64,000 bases of DNA from Caballeronia sp. INDeC2. Its GTDB lineage: Bacteria; Pseudomonadota; Gammaproteobacteria; Burkholderiales; Burkholderiaceae. The first letter of the stretch is position 1; every line of letters begins with the position of its first letter. The translations under genes and the position numbers were made by a program. This document shows positions 8,388 to 17,735 of this stretch, piece after piece. Under the pieces are notes generated by a model, which did no database searches, had not been told where the DNA came from, and saw only the letters and a program-made list of their open reading frames with translations. The stretch is from the NCBI RefSeq assembly GCF_023631325.1, contig NZ_JALQDG010000042.1:310001-374000 (forward strand). The letters are read 5' to 3'.

Positions 8388-9151
8388 CGCAGGCGTTCAA
8401 CGGCTACGCGCAGGTCGGCCACGGCCCGCGCAAGGTGCTGGCGATGAGCGGCTGGTTCGGCAGCGCCGAGGACTGGCAGCCGCTCGTGCCCGCGCTGGAT
8501 ACGGACGCCTTCACCTACGTGTTCTTCGACTATCGCGGCTACGGCCGCTCGCGCGAACGCGGTGGCGCATTCACGTTCGAGGAAGCCGCGGAAGACGTGC
8601 TCGCGCTCGCCGATCATCTCGGCTGGGACAGGTTCAGTCTCATCGGTCATTCGATGGGCGGCGTCGCGATCCAGCGCGTGTTGCTCGCCGCGCGCGGACG
8701 CATCGATCGCATGGCGGGCGTGTGCGCGGTGCCCGCGTGCGGCTCGCGCATGGACGAAACGCGCCTCGCCGGGTTTCGCGCGGCTGTCGACGACATCGAA
8801 CGGCGCGCGGCGATCATCGCGTTCTCGACGGGCAATCGTCTCGCGCCGCGTTTCACCGCGCATCTCGCGCGCGAATCGCAACGCCAGTCGCGCGCGGACG
8901 CCTTCGCGGGCTATCTGCCGCATTGGGCGGCGAGCGATTTTTCCGCCGATGTGAGGGGCAACGAAACACCGGTGAAGCTCTTCATCGGCGAGCACGATCC
9001 GACGCTCACCGCCGACGTGATGCATCGCACCTGGCTCGCGTGGTATCCGCGCGCGAGCGTCGAAACGCTCGCGAACGCGGGTCATTACCCGATGTACGAA
9101 GTGCCGGTCGCGCTCGCGACAGCATTGGAAAACTGGCTGAAACAGGCCTGA
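8384..9151 (+). CDS. Alpha/beta-fold hydrolase
   Basis: 255-residue hydrolase with the nucleophile elbow GHSMGG near residue 95, a likely acid Asp in FIGEHDPTLT near residue 208, and a catalytic His in NAGHYPMYEVP near residue 233. The ATG at 8384 overlaps the previous stop codon, indicating translational coupling. In this operon it may hydrolyse a lactone, ester or ring-fission product. The family is broad and gives no substrate. Confidence 0.87.
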   Translation: MTQAFNGYAQVGHGPRKVLAMSGWFGSAEDWQPLVPALDTDAFTYVFFDYRGYGRSRERGGAFTFEEAAEDVLALADHLGWDRFSLIGHSMGGVAIQRVLLAARGRIDRMAGVCAVPACGSRMDETRLAGFRAAVDDIERRAAIIAFSTGNRLAPRFTAHLARESQRQSRADAFAGYLPHWAASDFSADVRGNETPVKLFIGEHDPTLTADVMHRTWLAWYPRASVETLANAGHYPMYEVPVALATALENWLKQA

Positions 9152-9175
9152 CGGCCGCCGGCCGCAGGAGACTTC

Positions 9176-9994
9176 ATGTACGAAACCCTTTACCTGCGCC
9201 CGTCCTCGCTCGATGAAGCGCTCGGCCTGCTGAGCGAACACGAGGACGCGAAGCCGCTTTCCGGCGGGATGACGCTGATTCCCACGCTCAAGCAGCGTCT
9301 CGCCGCGCCTTCGCATCTGATCGATCTCACGCGCATCGAGGCGATGCGCGGCGTGCGCGTCGAAGGCGGCGTGCTGCGCATCGGCGCGCTGACGAAGCAT
9401 GCGGAAGTGGCCGCATCGAACGTAGTGATCGAAGCGATTCCCGCGCTCGCGCAACTCGCGAACGTGATCGCCGATCCGCAAGTGCGCAACCGCGGCACGA
9501 TGGGCGGCTCGGTCGCGAACAACGATCCCGCCGCCGATTATCCGAGCGCCGTGCTCGCGCTGAAGGCGCAAGTGCTCACGTCGCAACGCCGCATCGATGC
9601 CGACGATTTCTTCGTCGACACCTTCGAAACCGCGCTCGAACCGGGCGAACTCGTGACCGGCTTCGAGTATCCGCTTCCATTGCGCGCCGCCTATGCGAAG
9701 TTCCGTCAACCGGCCTCGGGTTATGCCGTGGTCGGCGTGTTCATCGCGCAGTTCGCCGATGTGATTCGCGTCGCGGTGACGGGCGCGGGCGCGTCGGTGT
9801 TCCGCTGGCTCGATGCCGAAGCCGCGCTTGCCGCCGATCTGTCCGAAGCCGCGCTCATCCCGCTGAAGATGGATGCCGCCACGCTGCCCGACGACGCCAA
9901 CGGTTCGTCCGCGTATCGCGCCCATCTGATCGAAACCTACACGCGCCGCGCATTGCGGGCGCTTCTGGCGCAGCCGCTGCGCCAGCCAGCCTAA
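9176..9994 (+). CDS. Molybdenum hydroxylase FAD-binding subunit (CoxM/xanthine dehydrogenase-like)
   Basis: 272-residue medium subunit that carries FAD and passes electrons from the 2Fe-2S subunit to an acceptor. The FAD loops are visible as PLSGGMTLIPTLKQRL near residue 28 and RNRGTMGGSVANNDPAADYP near residue 105. The C-terminal CO-dehydrogenase flavoprotein domain is complete. It is the first of four genes that make a three-subunit enzyme plus a CoxG-like helper. Start ATG at 9176 follows a GGAGAC ribosome site. Confidence 0.92.
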   Translation: MYETLYLRPSSLDEALGLLSEHEDAKPLSGGMTLIPTLKQRLAAPSHLIDLTRIEAMRGVRVEGGVLRIGALTKHAEVAASNVVIEAIPALAQLANVIADPQVRNRGTMGGSVANNDPAADYPSAVLALKAQVLTSQRRIDADDFFVDTFETALEPGELVTGFEYPLPLRAAYAKFRQPASGYAVVGVFIAQFADVIRVAVTGAGASVFRWLDAEAALAADLSEAALIPLKMDAATLPDDANGSSAYRAHLIETYTRRALRALLAQPLRQPA

Positions 9995-10014
9995 ACGTTT
10001 TCAGGAGACAAGAC

Positions 10015-10491
10015 ATGGAGTTCACCGGATCGCAGACCATCGCCGCCTCGCGCGAGCAGGTATGGAAGGGCTTGAACGATGCCGCGGTGTTGCAGGCATG
10101 CGTGCCCGGCTGCGAAGAGTTCGTCGCACAGAGCGACGACGAATACAGGGCCGTCGTGATCGCATCGGTCGGGCCCGTGAAGGCGCGCTTCAAGGGCACG
10201 CTGCTGCTCTCGGAGCGCGACGGCCCGAACGGCTACAAGATTCTGGGTCAAGGCGAAGGCGGCATCGCGGGCTTCGGAAAGATGATGGCGACGGTCACGC
10301 TCGCCGACGCCGACGAAGGCGGCACGCTGCTCACCTACGTCGCCGATGCGCAAGTGGGCGGCAAGCTCGCGCAGATCGGCTCACGCCTCGTCACATCGGT
10401 GGCGAACAAGCTCGCGGCGGAATTCTTCAAGCGCTTCAACGCGACGATGAGCGCGAATGCAAACGCAAGCGCCAACGCCGCCGCACAGTGA
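10015..10491 (+). CDS. CoxG-like SRPBCC-domain protein of molybdenum hydroxylase operon
   Basis: 158-residue protein starting MEFTGSQTIAASREQVWKGL, the typical opening of the CoxG family (START-like fold). Relatives in carbon monoxide dehydrogenase operons help membrane attachment or assembly of the enzyme. The last 20 or so residues are an Ala/Asn-rich tail rather than the longer hydrophobic anchor of some CoxG proteins. It lies between the FAD and Fe-S subunit genes, with 20 bp and 12 bp gaps. Confidence 0.87.
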   Translation: MEFTGSQTIAASREQVWKGLNDAAVLQACVPGCEEFVAQSDDEYRAVVIASVGPVKARFKGTLLLSERDGPNGYKILGQGEGGIAGFGKMMATVTLADADEGGTLLTYVADAQVGGKLAQIGSRLVTSVANKLAAEFFKRFNATMSANANASANAAAQ

Positions 10492-10503
10492 GCGAGGTGA
10501 ATC

Positions 10504-11013
10504 ATGGCTGAAATCCAGTTACGGGTGAACGGCGTCGACGTGACGCGAGAGGTGCCCGACCAGACGCTGCTCGTCGAATTCCTGCGCGAAACGCTGCGTC
10601 TCACGGGCACGCACGTCGGATGCGACACGAGTCAATGCGGCGCGTGCACGGTGCATCTCGACGGCGTCTCGGTGAAGTCGTGCACGGTGCTCGCGGCGCA
10701 GGCGAGCGGCGGCACGGTCACGACGGTCGAAGGGCTGCGTGAAGATGTGAGCGCACCGCTGCATCCGGTACAGAACGCATTCGTGCAGTGCCACGGCCTG
10801 CAATGCGGCTTCTGCACGCCGGGCATGATCATGTCGTCGAGCTTCTATCTGCGCGAGAAGCCCCAGCTCGACGAAGAGAGCATTTGCCACGCGCTCGAAG
10901 GCAACATCTGCCGATGCACGGGTTACGTGAACATCATCGAGGCCGTGCGTCATGCGGCGCGCGAGATGTATCCGTCGCTCGACGATGCCGCCACGGAGGA
11001 CGTCGGACGATGA
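10504..11013 (+). CDS. Molybdenum hydroxylase 2Fe-2S subunit (CoxS-like)
   Basis: 169-residue small subunit with two 2Fe-2S clusters. The plant-ferredoxin-type cluster ligands lie in GCDTSQCGACTVHLDG near residue 40, and the C-terminal helical cluster ligands in CGFCTPGMI and GNICRCTGY near residues 100-140. It transfers electrons from the molybdenum centre to FAD. The Mo-subunit gene overlaps its stop by 4 bp. Confidence 0.94.
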   Translation: MAEIQLRVNGVDVTREVPDQTLLVEFLRETLRLTGTHVGCDTSQCGACTVHLDGVSVKSCTVLAAQASGGTVTTVEGLREDVSAPLHPVQNAFVQCHGLQCGFCTPGMIMSSSFYLREKPQLDEESICHALEGNICRCTGYVNIIEAVRHAAREMYPSLDDAATEDVGR

Positions 11014-13343
11014 TCGGTCAACCCATTCCGCGCCTCGAAGACCGGCGCTTCGTCACCGGCAACGGCCAATACACCGACGACTTTCGCGTCGAAGGCCAGG
11101 TGCATGCGGCGTTCCTGCGCTCCCCGCACGCGCATGCCGCGCTGCGCTCGGTCGAGGTATCGGCCGCGCGCGAGGCGCCCGGCGTGATCGCGGTGCTCGT
11201 CGGTCAGGATTATCTCGACGACGGCTTTCAGGGCGTCGATCACATCCCCAATCCCATCGACGCCGTCGATGCCACGAAGAAAGCCTTCCTCACTTCGCTG
11301 ACCGGCGAGATCTTCAACCAGTTGCATGTTCCGCTGCCGATCGACCGCGTGCGTTATGTCGGCGAGCCGATCGCGATGGTGATCGCCGACACCGCGCTCG
11401 CCGCGCGCAACGCGACGGAGATGATCGACGTCGATTACGACGTGCTCGGCGCGGTCGTCAATGCAGCCGATGCGATGCAGGAAGGCGCGCCGCAACTGTG
11501 GGACGGCGCGTCGCGCAACGTCTGCTTCCAGACGCAGATCGGCGATCGCGACGAAGCGCGCCGCATCATCGCGGATGCGCCGTTCGTCCTCACGCGGGAG
11601 TTACATCACAGCCGCGTCGTGAATTGCCAGATGGAGCCGCGCGGCGCGATCGGCGTGTTCGATCAGGAAAGCGGCGCCTACACGCTGATCTCGGGCAGCC
11701 AGGGCGCCGTGCGGCAAAAGCTCTGCATCGCCGCCGCGCTGAAGGTGCCGCCGTCGCAGGTGCGCGTCGTCTGTCCCGACACCGGCGGCGGCTTCGGCCC
11801 GCGTTCGTTCATCTACGTCGAGCAGCTTGCCGTCGTGTGGGCCGCGCGCCGCGTCGGCCGGCCCGTGAAGTGGACGAGCGATCGCAGCGAAGCGTTTCTC
11901 TCCGACTATCAGGGCCGCGACCAGATCGTGCGCGCGACTTTCGGTTTCTCGCGCGATGGCCGCATCCTCGCCATCGACAACGAATGGATCGGCAATGTCG
12001 GCGCGCATACGGTGTCCTATGTGCCGATGTCGAACGGCACGCGCATCATGACGACCGTCTACGACGTGCCGATCGCCGCCGTGCACATCAGCGCCGTGCT
12101 GACGAACACCGTGCCGACCGCGCCCTATCGCGGCGCGGGCCGCCCCGAAGCGACGCACGTGATCGAGCGCATGCTCGACCTCGCGGCCGCGGAACTGGGC
12201 CTCGACCGCGCGGAAATCCGCCGCCGCAATCTGATCGCGCACGAGAAGCTGCCGTATCGCAGCCCGATGGGCCTCACCTACGACAGCGGCGAGTTCGCGC
12301 GCAACATGGCGCGCGCGCTGGAGCTCGCGCAATGGGACGGCTTCGAGGCGCGGCGCACCGCCTCGCGTGCGAACGGCATGCTGCGCGGCATCGGGCTCGC
12401 GAACTACATCGAGTCGCCCGTGGGCGCGCCGCGCGAGCGCATCGAAGTGACGGTGCTGCCGGAAGGGCGCATCGATATCGTGTCCGGCACGCAGTCCACG
12501 GGGCAAGGTCACGAAACGACGTTCGCACAGGTCGTCGCGCAGCATCTCGGCGTGCCGATCGCGTCGATCACGCTGCGCACCGGCGACACCGCGTTCGTGA
12601 GCGTGGGCGGCGGCAGTCATTCGGACCGCTCTATGCGCCTCGGCGGCATGCTGCTCGTCGATACCGCCGCGCAGATCGTGGCGCAAGGCAAGCGCGTGGC
12701 AGCCGAGCTGTTCGATGTCGCGCCGGAAAACGTGAGCTTCGCGAACGGCGCGTTTGCCGATACGGCGTCATCGCGTGAAATCAGCCTCTTCGACGTGGCC
12801 GCCCACATCGCGCGCGACGGCCTGCCGGGCGAGCGCGCCACGCGCAAGCTCTATGCGGAAGCCGAAGTGAACACGCGCGTTCCCGCGCATCCGACGGGCG
12901 CGGCCGTGTGCGAACTCGAAGTGGACCCGGACACGGGGGTCGTGAAGCTCGTCAATTACACATCCGTCGACGATGTGGGCCAGCCGATCAATCCGCTCAT
13001 CGTCGAAGGCCAGGTGCACGGCGGTCTCGCGCAGGGCATCGGCCAGGCGCTGTCGGAAACCTGTTATGTCGATCGCGAAACGGGGCAAGTGCTGAGCGGT
13101 TCGTACATGGATTACGGCATGCCCCGCGCAGGCGTGATTCCGCAACTCAACCTCGAACTGACCGAAGACCCGACGCACGGCAATCCGCTGCGCGTGAAGG
13201 GCGGCGGCGAAAGCGGCATCACGCCCGCCACCGCGACGATCTTCAACGCGCTCGCCGACGCGCTCGGCGAATACGGCACCGACGAACTCGCAATGCCCGC
13301 CACGCCGAAAGTCGTGTGGGAATTCATTCACCGCGACGCATGA
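11010..13343 (+). CDS. Molybdenum hydroxylase large, molybdopterin-binding subunit (form II CoxL-like)
   Basis: 777-residue catalytic subunit that hydroxylates its substrate with water at a molybdenum-cytosine-dinucleotide centre. It opens GQPIPRLEDRRFVTG, typical of the family. The active-site loop reads APYRGAGRPE, the form II pattern, not the AYRCSFR loop of true CO dehydrogenase. The catalytic Glu lies in KGGGESG near residue 735. The ATG at 11010 overlaps the 2Fe-2S subunit stop. It probably hydroxylates an aromatic or N-heteroaromatic ring or an aldehyde; CO oxidation is unlikely. Maturation genes (coxDEF, mocA-type) are not in the operon. Confidence 0.93.
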   Translation: MIGQPIPRLEDRRFVTGNGQYTDDFRVEGQVHAAFLRSPHAHAALRSVEVSAAREAPGVIAVLVGQDYLDDGFQGVDHIPNPIDAVDATKKAFLTSLTGEIFNQLHVPLPIDRVRYVGEPIAMVIADTALAARNATEMIDVDYDVLGAVVNAADAMQEGAPQLWDGASRNVCFQTQIGDRDEARRIIADAPFVLTRELHHSRVVNCQMEPRGAIGVFDQESGAYTLISGSQGAVRQKLCIAAALKVPPSQVRVVCPDTGGGFGPRSFIYVEQLAVVWAARRVGRPVKWTSDRSEAFLSDYQGRDQIVRATFGFSRDGRILAIDNEWIGNVGAHTVSYVPMSNGTRIMTTVYDVPIAAVHISAVLTNTVPTAPYRGAGRPEATHVIERMLDLAAAELGLDRAEIRRRNLIAHEKLPYRSPMGLTYDSGEFARNMARALELAQWDGFEARRTASRANGMLRGIGLANYIESPVGAPRERIEVTVLPEGRIDIVSGTQSTGQGHETTFAQVVAQHLGVPIASITLRTGDTAFVSVGGGSHSDRSMRLGGMLLVDTAAQIVAQGKRVAAELFDVAPENVSFANGAFADTASSREISLFDVAAHIARDGLPGERATRKLYAEAEVNTRVPAHPTGAAVCELEVDPDTGVVKLVNYTSVDDVGQPINPLIVEGQVHGGLAQGIGQALSETCYVDRETGQVLSGSYMDYGMPRAGVIPQLNLELTEDPTHGNPLRVKGGGESGITPATATIFNALADALGEYGTDELAMPATPKVVWEFIHRDA

Positions 13344-13366
13344 ACACGCTCGACAAGGAGACCGGC

Positions 13367-14092
13367 ATGACAAGCCCTCACGTTGCTATCCGCCGCAACG
13401 GTCCGCTCGTGGACGTGGTCCTCGACCATCCCGAGAACGGCAATCTGATCGACGCGCCGATGAGCGAGACGATCATCGAATGCATCACGACGCTCGACGA
13501 CGATGTGAAGCTCGTGCGCATCCTCGCGAGCGGCCCCGACTTCTGCAAGGGCCGCCTTTCGCCGATGCCGCCGAAGGACGCGAAGCCGTCCGCCGAAACG
13601 CTGCGCCGCGTGGTCGCCGCGCCGCCGCTCGCGCTCTACGACGCGCTCAAGGCCGTGCGCGTGCCCGTGGTGTCGGTCGTGCGCGGCGATGCGCTCGGCG
13701 TGGGCTGCGCGCTCGCGGGCGTGTGCGATATCGCGCTGGCGTCGGACGATGCCGTGTTCCAGATCCCCGAAATGGAACGCGACATTCCGCCGACGCTCGT
13801 GATGTCGGCGCTGATCGGCCGCGTGCCGCTGAAGACAGTCGCGCACATGGTGCTCTGCCGCGTGCGCTTGTCCGCGAGCGAAGCGCTGCACGCCGGGCTC
13901 GTGAGCCGCGTCGTGCCGGCAGCAAACCTCGACGCCGAAGCAGACGCGCTCGCCGACACGCTGCTCGGCTGCAGCGCGGTCACGCTGCGCGCGGTGAAGC
14001 AGTTCCTGCATCTCGCACCCGAAATGCCGGCGAGCGGCGCGAGCGGTTTTGCCGCGCATCTCGCGGCGACGGCGCTTTCCGCGCGCTTCTGA
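13367..14092 (+). CDS. Enoyl-CoA hydratase/isomerase family protein
   Basis: 241-residue crotonase-fold protein. The start at 13367 was chosen because AAGGAG lies 6 nt upstream; an earlier ATG at 13340 overlaps the previous stop and would add nine residues. Oxyanion-hole regions are GPDFCKGRLS near residue 55 and VVRGDALGVGCALAGVCDIA near residue 100. The usual catalytic Glu positions are not clearly conserved in the short middle loop, so activity could differ from classic hydratases. No CoA ligase is in the operon, which leaves the origin of a CoA substrate unexplained. Confidence 0.85.
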   Translation: MTSPHVAIRRNGPLVDVVLDHPENGNLIDAPMSETIIECITTLDDDVKLVRILASGPDFCKGRLSPMPPKDAKPSAETLRRVVAAPPLALYDALKAVRVPVVSVVRGDALGVGCALAGVCDIALASDDAVFQIPEMERDIPPTLVMSALIGRVPLKTVAHMVLCRVRLSASEALHAGLVSRVVPAANLDAEADALADTLLGCSAVTLRAVKQFLHLAPEMPASGASGFAAHLAATALSARF

Positions 14093-14138
14093 CGACGGCG
14101 CGAACGCGTCGCACCATCCAAGCATCAAGGAACCCAGA

Positions 14139-15704
14139 TTGAGACCCAAGACCGCCATTCCCTCGACCGTCGACGGCACGCCCGCGCCCGACCTCGAACG
14201 CTTCCGCCTGCGCCGCTTCCTCGAATCGCTCGACGACAGCGAACTCGAACGCCATGACGCGAGCGTCGATCTCGCCGACATCGCCGGCATCATGGAAGGC
14301 AACCCGCGCGCCGTGTGGTTCAGCCGGCCGTCGGGCGGCGCAGTCTCGCTCGCGGGCAGCGTCGCCGCGAGCCGCACGCGCCTCGCCAAAGCGTTCGATA
14401 CGACGCCGCAACGTCTGCTCGACACTGTGCGCGAACGCTTGCGCGTGAAAGGCAAGCTCGTCGAAGTGAGCCGCGAGGAAGCGCCCGTGCAGCAAGTCGT
14501 GCTCACCGGCGACGCGTGCGACTTCACCGCGCTGCCCGTGCATCTTCAGCACGATCTGGACGGCGCGCCGTACATCTCGGCGTCGATCGACTTCGCCGTC
14601 GATCCGGACACGGGCTGGACCAACGTCGGCATTCGCCGCCTGATGCTGCGCGGGCGGCGCACGGCGGGCATCGATCTCGTCGCGCCGTCGGATTTGCGGG
14701 CGATCGCGATCGGGCACGCGAAGCGCGGCGAGCGCACGCCGATCGCGTTCGCCGTCGGCACGCATCCGGTCGATCACGTCGGCGCGACCATGCGCATTCC
14801 CGCCGACGAGCTCGAACTCGTCGCCGCCCTGCGCGGCGCGCCGATGGGCGTGGTCAAGTGCGTGACGAACGATCTGCTCGTGCCCGCCGACGCGGAGTTC
14901 ATCCTCGAAGGCTATCTCGACGAACGCGGTCACGCCGATCCCGAAGGCCCGTACGGCGAATTCCTCGGCTATTACGGCGGCGTGAAGACGAACCCGCTGT
15001 TCCATCTGACCGCGATCACGCATCGGCGCGATGCGGTCTTTCAGACGTGCACGATCGGCGGACGCTCGATGGCGCGCACCGATACCGCGCAGCTCGCCGC
15101 GCTGCGCACGGAAGTAACGGTGTGGCGCGCGCTCGAAACGGCCGTGCGCGAAGTGAAGGCCGTCTATGCGAACCCGGCCACCGGCGGCATGTTCAACGTG
15201 CGCGTCGCCATGCAGCAGCGCGTGCCGGGCGAAGCGCGCAACGCGATCGCGGCCGTGTTCGCGTCGCTTGCAAACGTGAAGCATGTTTTCGTGGTCGATC
15301 CCGACATCGACGTGTTCTCGGACGAGCAGATGGACTGGGCGCTCGCCACGCGCTTTCAGGCCGATCGCGATTTGGTGCTTCAGGACAGCCTGCGCGCGAT
15401 GCCGCTCGATCCGTCGCTGCTCGGCGCGACGAAAACGGCGAAGGCCGGCTTCGATCTCACGCTGCCGTTGCTCGCGCCGGGGGCCGAGCGCGATCTCGAA
15501 CATCGCGTGCCGACGCCGCCCGCATATCGCGGCGCGCGCTTCGAATCGCTCGAAGCCGCGCTCGAAGACGGACCGAAGCGCTTCTCCGAGCTGATGGCCG
15601 CGACCGGCACGCGCGACGGCCGCGAAGTGGTCCGCTGGCTCGAAGACACGTCGCAACGGCGCGCAATCGCACGGGACGAAGAAGGCCGCTACGTCCTCGC
15701 GTGA
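14139..15704 (+). CDS. ubiD: UbiD-family prenyl-FMN-dependent decarboxylase
   Basis: 521-residue (de)carboxylase of aromatic or alpha,beta-unsaturated acids using prenylated FMN. The cofactor and catalytic signature is intact: ILEGYLDERGHADPEGPYGE followed by FLGYYGG holds the two conserved Glu residues, and the Arg-rich FMN region GIRRLMLRG is present upstream. The TTG at 14139 is the likely start because AAGGAA lies 7 nt before it and family similarity begins there; an upstream ATG in frame lies inside the hydratase gene. It pairs functionally with the UbiX-like gene at the other end of the locus. Confidence 0.9.
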   Translation: MRPKTAIPSTVDGTPAPDLERFRLRRFLESLDDSELERHDASVDLADIAGIMEGNPRAVWFSRPSGGAVSLAGSVAASRTRLAKAFDTTPQRLLDTVRERLRVKGKLVEVSREEAPVQQVVLTGDACDFTALPVHLQHDLDGAPYISASIDFAVDPDTGWTNVGIRRLMLRGRRTAGIDLVAPSDLRAIAIGHAKRGERTPIAFAVGTHPVDHVGATMRIPADELELVAALRGAPMGVVKCVTNDLLVPADAEFILEGYLDERGHADPEGPYGEFLGYYGGVKTNPLFHLTAITHRRDAVFQTCTIGGRSMARTDTAQLAALRTEVTVWRALETAVREVKAVYANPATGGMFNVRVAMQQRVPGEARNAIAAVFASLANVKHVFVVDPDIDVFSDEQMDWALATRFQADRDLVLQDSLRAMPLDPSLLGATKTAKAGFDLTLPLLAPGAERDLEHRVPTPPAYRGARFESLEAALEDGPKRFSELMAATGTRDGREVVRWLEDTSQRRAIARDEEGRYVLA

Positions 15705-15809
15705 CGCCCGCGGCTGCCGCACCGGAAAGTCCCGAGGTGCAGCAGCCGCCGCTGCGGACGGGATAGAATCGGGCATGCTCCACGCCTGAAAAACAAACGG
15801 CCGTCGTCG

Positions 15810-16742
15810 ATGAATCTATCCCTCAAGCAACTCAAGGTTTTTCTTGGCGTCGCGAATGCGTCGAGCTTCACGAAGACCGCGCAGAGCATGCATCTCAGCC
15901 AGGCGGCGCTTTCCGCGATCATTCGGGAGCTCGAAACGCAGCTCGATTGCCGGCTGCTCGAGCGCACCACGCGCACGGTCTCCCTGACCGAAGCCGGCCG
16001 CCTGTTTTATCCCACCGCAATGGCGATCGTCGAGTCGCTGGAAAAATCGGTCATCGAACTCAACGAGCTGGGGCGGCAGAAACAGTCGTCGCTGCTGCTC
16101 GGCTGCACGCCGATGATCGCCGCGAGCCTCATGCCTTCGGTGCTCGCGCGCTTCTCGACTGTCTATCCGAACGCACAGATCGAACTCGTCGACCGCAATC
16201 CGACCGAGCTCGTACAGATGGTCGAGGAAGGCCATCTCGACGCCGCGTTCGGCGTGTTCTTCTCGCAGCTTTCCGGCATCGACCGCACGCCGATCTTCCC
16301 GACGCGGCTCGTCGCCGTATCGCCCGCGCAAGCTGGCGCGCCGCTGCGTGGCTCGGGCATGCGCTGGACCGCGCTCGAAGACCAGCCGCTCATCACGCTG
16401 CCGAAGGACAATCCGCTGCAACGGCTGATCGAGGCCACGCTGTCGAAAGAGGAAGTCACGGTGAGCCGCCGCATCGTCGTGGGTCATTTGCAGACCGCTA
16501 TCGCGATGGCGCAGGAAGGGCTCGGCACCGCCGTCATGCCGTCCTTCTGCGAACATATTTGCTACCGCTACAAGGTGCGCGTCGACGCGTTGCGGCCCGA
16601 GGTACCGCTTTCGTTTTATCGCATCACGCGAACCGGGCGCGACACGCTCGCCACACTCGATCAGTTCACGACGATGTTCACCGAAGCCGCGAAGGAAGAT
16701 CCCACCGGATCGAGCAACGCGGATATCGACGAGGAAGAGTGA
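15810..16742 (+). CDS. LysR-family transcriptional regulator
   Basis: 310-residue regulator. The N-terminal winged helix-turn-helix is clear (LSLKQLKVFLGVANASSF, then QAALSAIIRELETQLDCRLL), followed by a periplasmic-binding-like effector domain. It lies 105 bp downstream of the UbiD gene in the same direction and is a likely candidate to control the catabolic operon. The acidic C-terminus (NADIDEEE) is not part of the family core. Confidence 0.92.
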   Translation: MNLSLKQLKVFLGVANASSFTKTAQSMHLSQAALSAIIRELETQLDCRLLERTTRTVSLTEAGRLFYPTAMAIVESLEKSVIELNELGRQKQSSLLLGCTPMIAASLMPSVLARFSTVYPNAQIELVDRNPTELVQMVEEGHLDAAFGVFFSQLSGIDRTPIFPTRLVAVSPAQAGAPLRGSGMRWTALEDQPLITLPKDNPLQRLIEATLSKEEVTVSRRIVVGHLQTAIAMAQEGLGTAVMPSFCEHICYRYKVRVDALRPEVPLSFYRITRTGRDTLATLDQFTTMFTEAAKEDPTGSSNADIDEEE

Positions 16743-16817
16743 CGCCCGGCATCGCTTTGCACGCGCAACGGCCCGCGTGCATACTCTTCCCACCGGAAAC
16801 GGCTACTCGGAGAGTCG

Positions 16818-17735
16818 ATGCGTTTCGATCTGCAATCGCTGAAATTGTTCGTCGCTGTCTGCGAGCAGGGCAGCATCGCCCGCGCGGCGGAGGCCGAAAA
16901 CATCGCGCCTTCTGCGCTCAGCAAGCGCATGTCGCATCTGGAGGACACGCTCAAGACCGCCCTCTTCATGCGCAGCAACAAGGGACTGGAACTGACGGCC
17001 GCGGCCGCCGCCCTCTTGCAGCATGCACGCGTGCTCCTGCGCGATATCCAGCAGATGGAAAGCGAACTGCTCGATCATGCCGAGGGCGTGCGCGGCCAGA
17101 TCCGGCTACATGCCAGCCTCTCGACGATCGTTCAGTACATCGCCAATGACATCCGCGAATTTCTGGAAATGCATCCGGGGCTGCGCATCGATCTTCAGGA
17201 AAGCCTCAGTCCGGCGGTGGTCCGCGCCGTCGCTGAAAACACGGCCGATATCGGCGTGTTCGGCGGCACGACCGTGACGACCGGCTTGCAGGTGTTTCCG
17301 TATCGCAGCGACCGGCTCGTCGTGATCATGCCGCCCGATCATCCCCTCAGCCGTACCGATAGAGTGAAGTTCCGTGAAATGGCCGAATATCCGCTGGTAG
17401 GGCCGCAAGCGGGCAGCTATCTGAATTCGCTGGTGTTGCGCGCGGCGGCCGATCTCGATCATCCGCTCAAGCTGTCGATCCGCGTCAACGGCTTCGAGCC
17501 GGTGCGCAGCATGGTCGAGGCGCGCCTCGGCATCGGCCTCGTGCCCGAGCATCATGCCGAGCGCTACGTCAGCTCGGGGCCGTTGGTTGCGGTGCAGCTC
17601 GACGAAACCTGGGCCGAGCGTCACTGGAAAATCTGCGTACGCGAGGCCGAATCGCTGCCCGCGCCCGTTCAACTCTTTCTCAAGCACCTGCTCGCGAGCC
17701 AGAGCGCGCATCCGGCGCCTGGCCGTCACGAATAA
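16818..17735 (+). CDS. LysR-family transcriptional regulator
   Basis: 305-residue regulator with the HTH at MRFDLQSLKLFVAVCEQG through SALSKRMSHLEDTLKTALF, and an effector domain to the C-terminus. Its last 10 bp overlap the convergent SMP-30 gene, and it follows another LysR gene by 75 bp. It could control either the upstream catabolic operon or the convergent transporter/lactonase operon; position does not decide. Confidence 0.92.
   Translation: MRFDLQSLKLFVAVCEQGSIARAAEAENIAPSALSKRMSHLEDTLKTALFMRSNKGLELTAAAAALLQHARVLLRDIQQMESELLDHAEGVRGQIRLHASLSTIVQYIANDIREFLEMHPGLRIDLQESLSPAVVRAVAENTADIGVFGGTTVTTGLQVFPYRSDRLVVIMPPDHPLSRTDRVKFREMAEYPLVGPQAGSYLNSLVLRAAADLDHPLKLSIRVNGFEPVRSMVEARLGIGLVPEHHAERYVSSGPLVAVQLDETWAERHWKICVREAESLPAPVQLFLKHLLASQSAHPAPGRHE

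Noticed and set aside
9176..13343. Carbon monoxide dehydrogenase operon
   Set aside because: Subunit order and CoxG resemble it, but the Mo subunit carries the APYRGAGR loop rather than AYRCSFR, so a different substrate is more likely.
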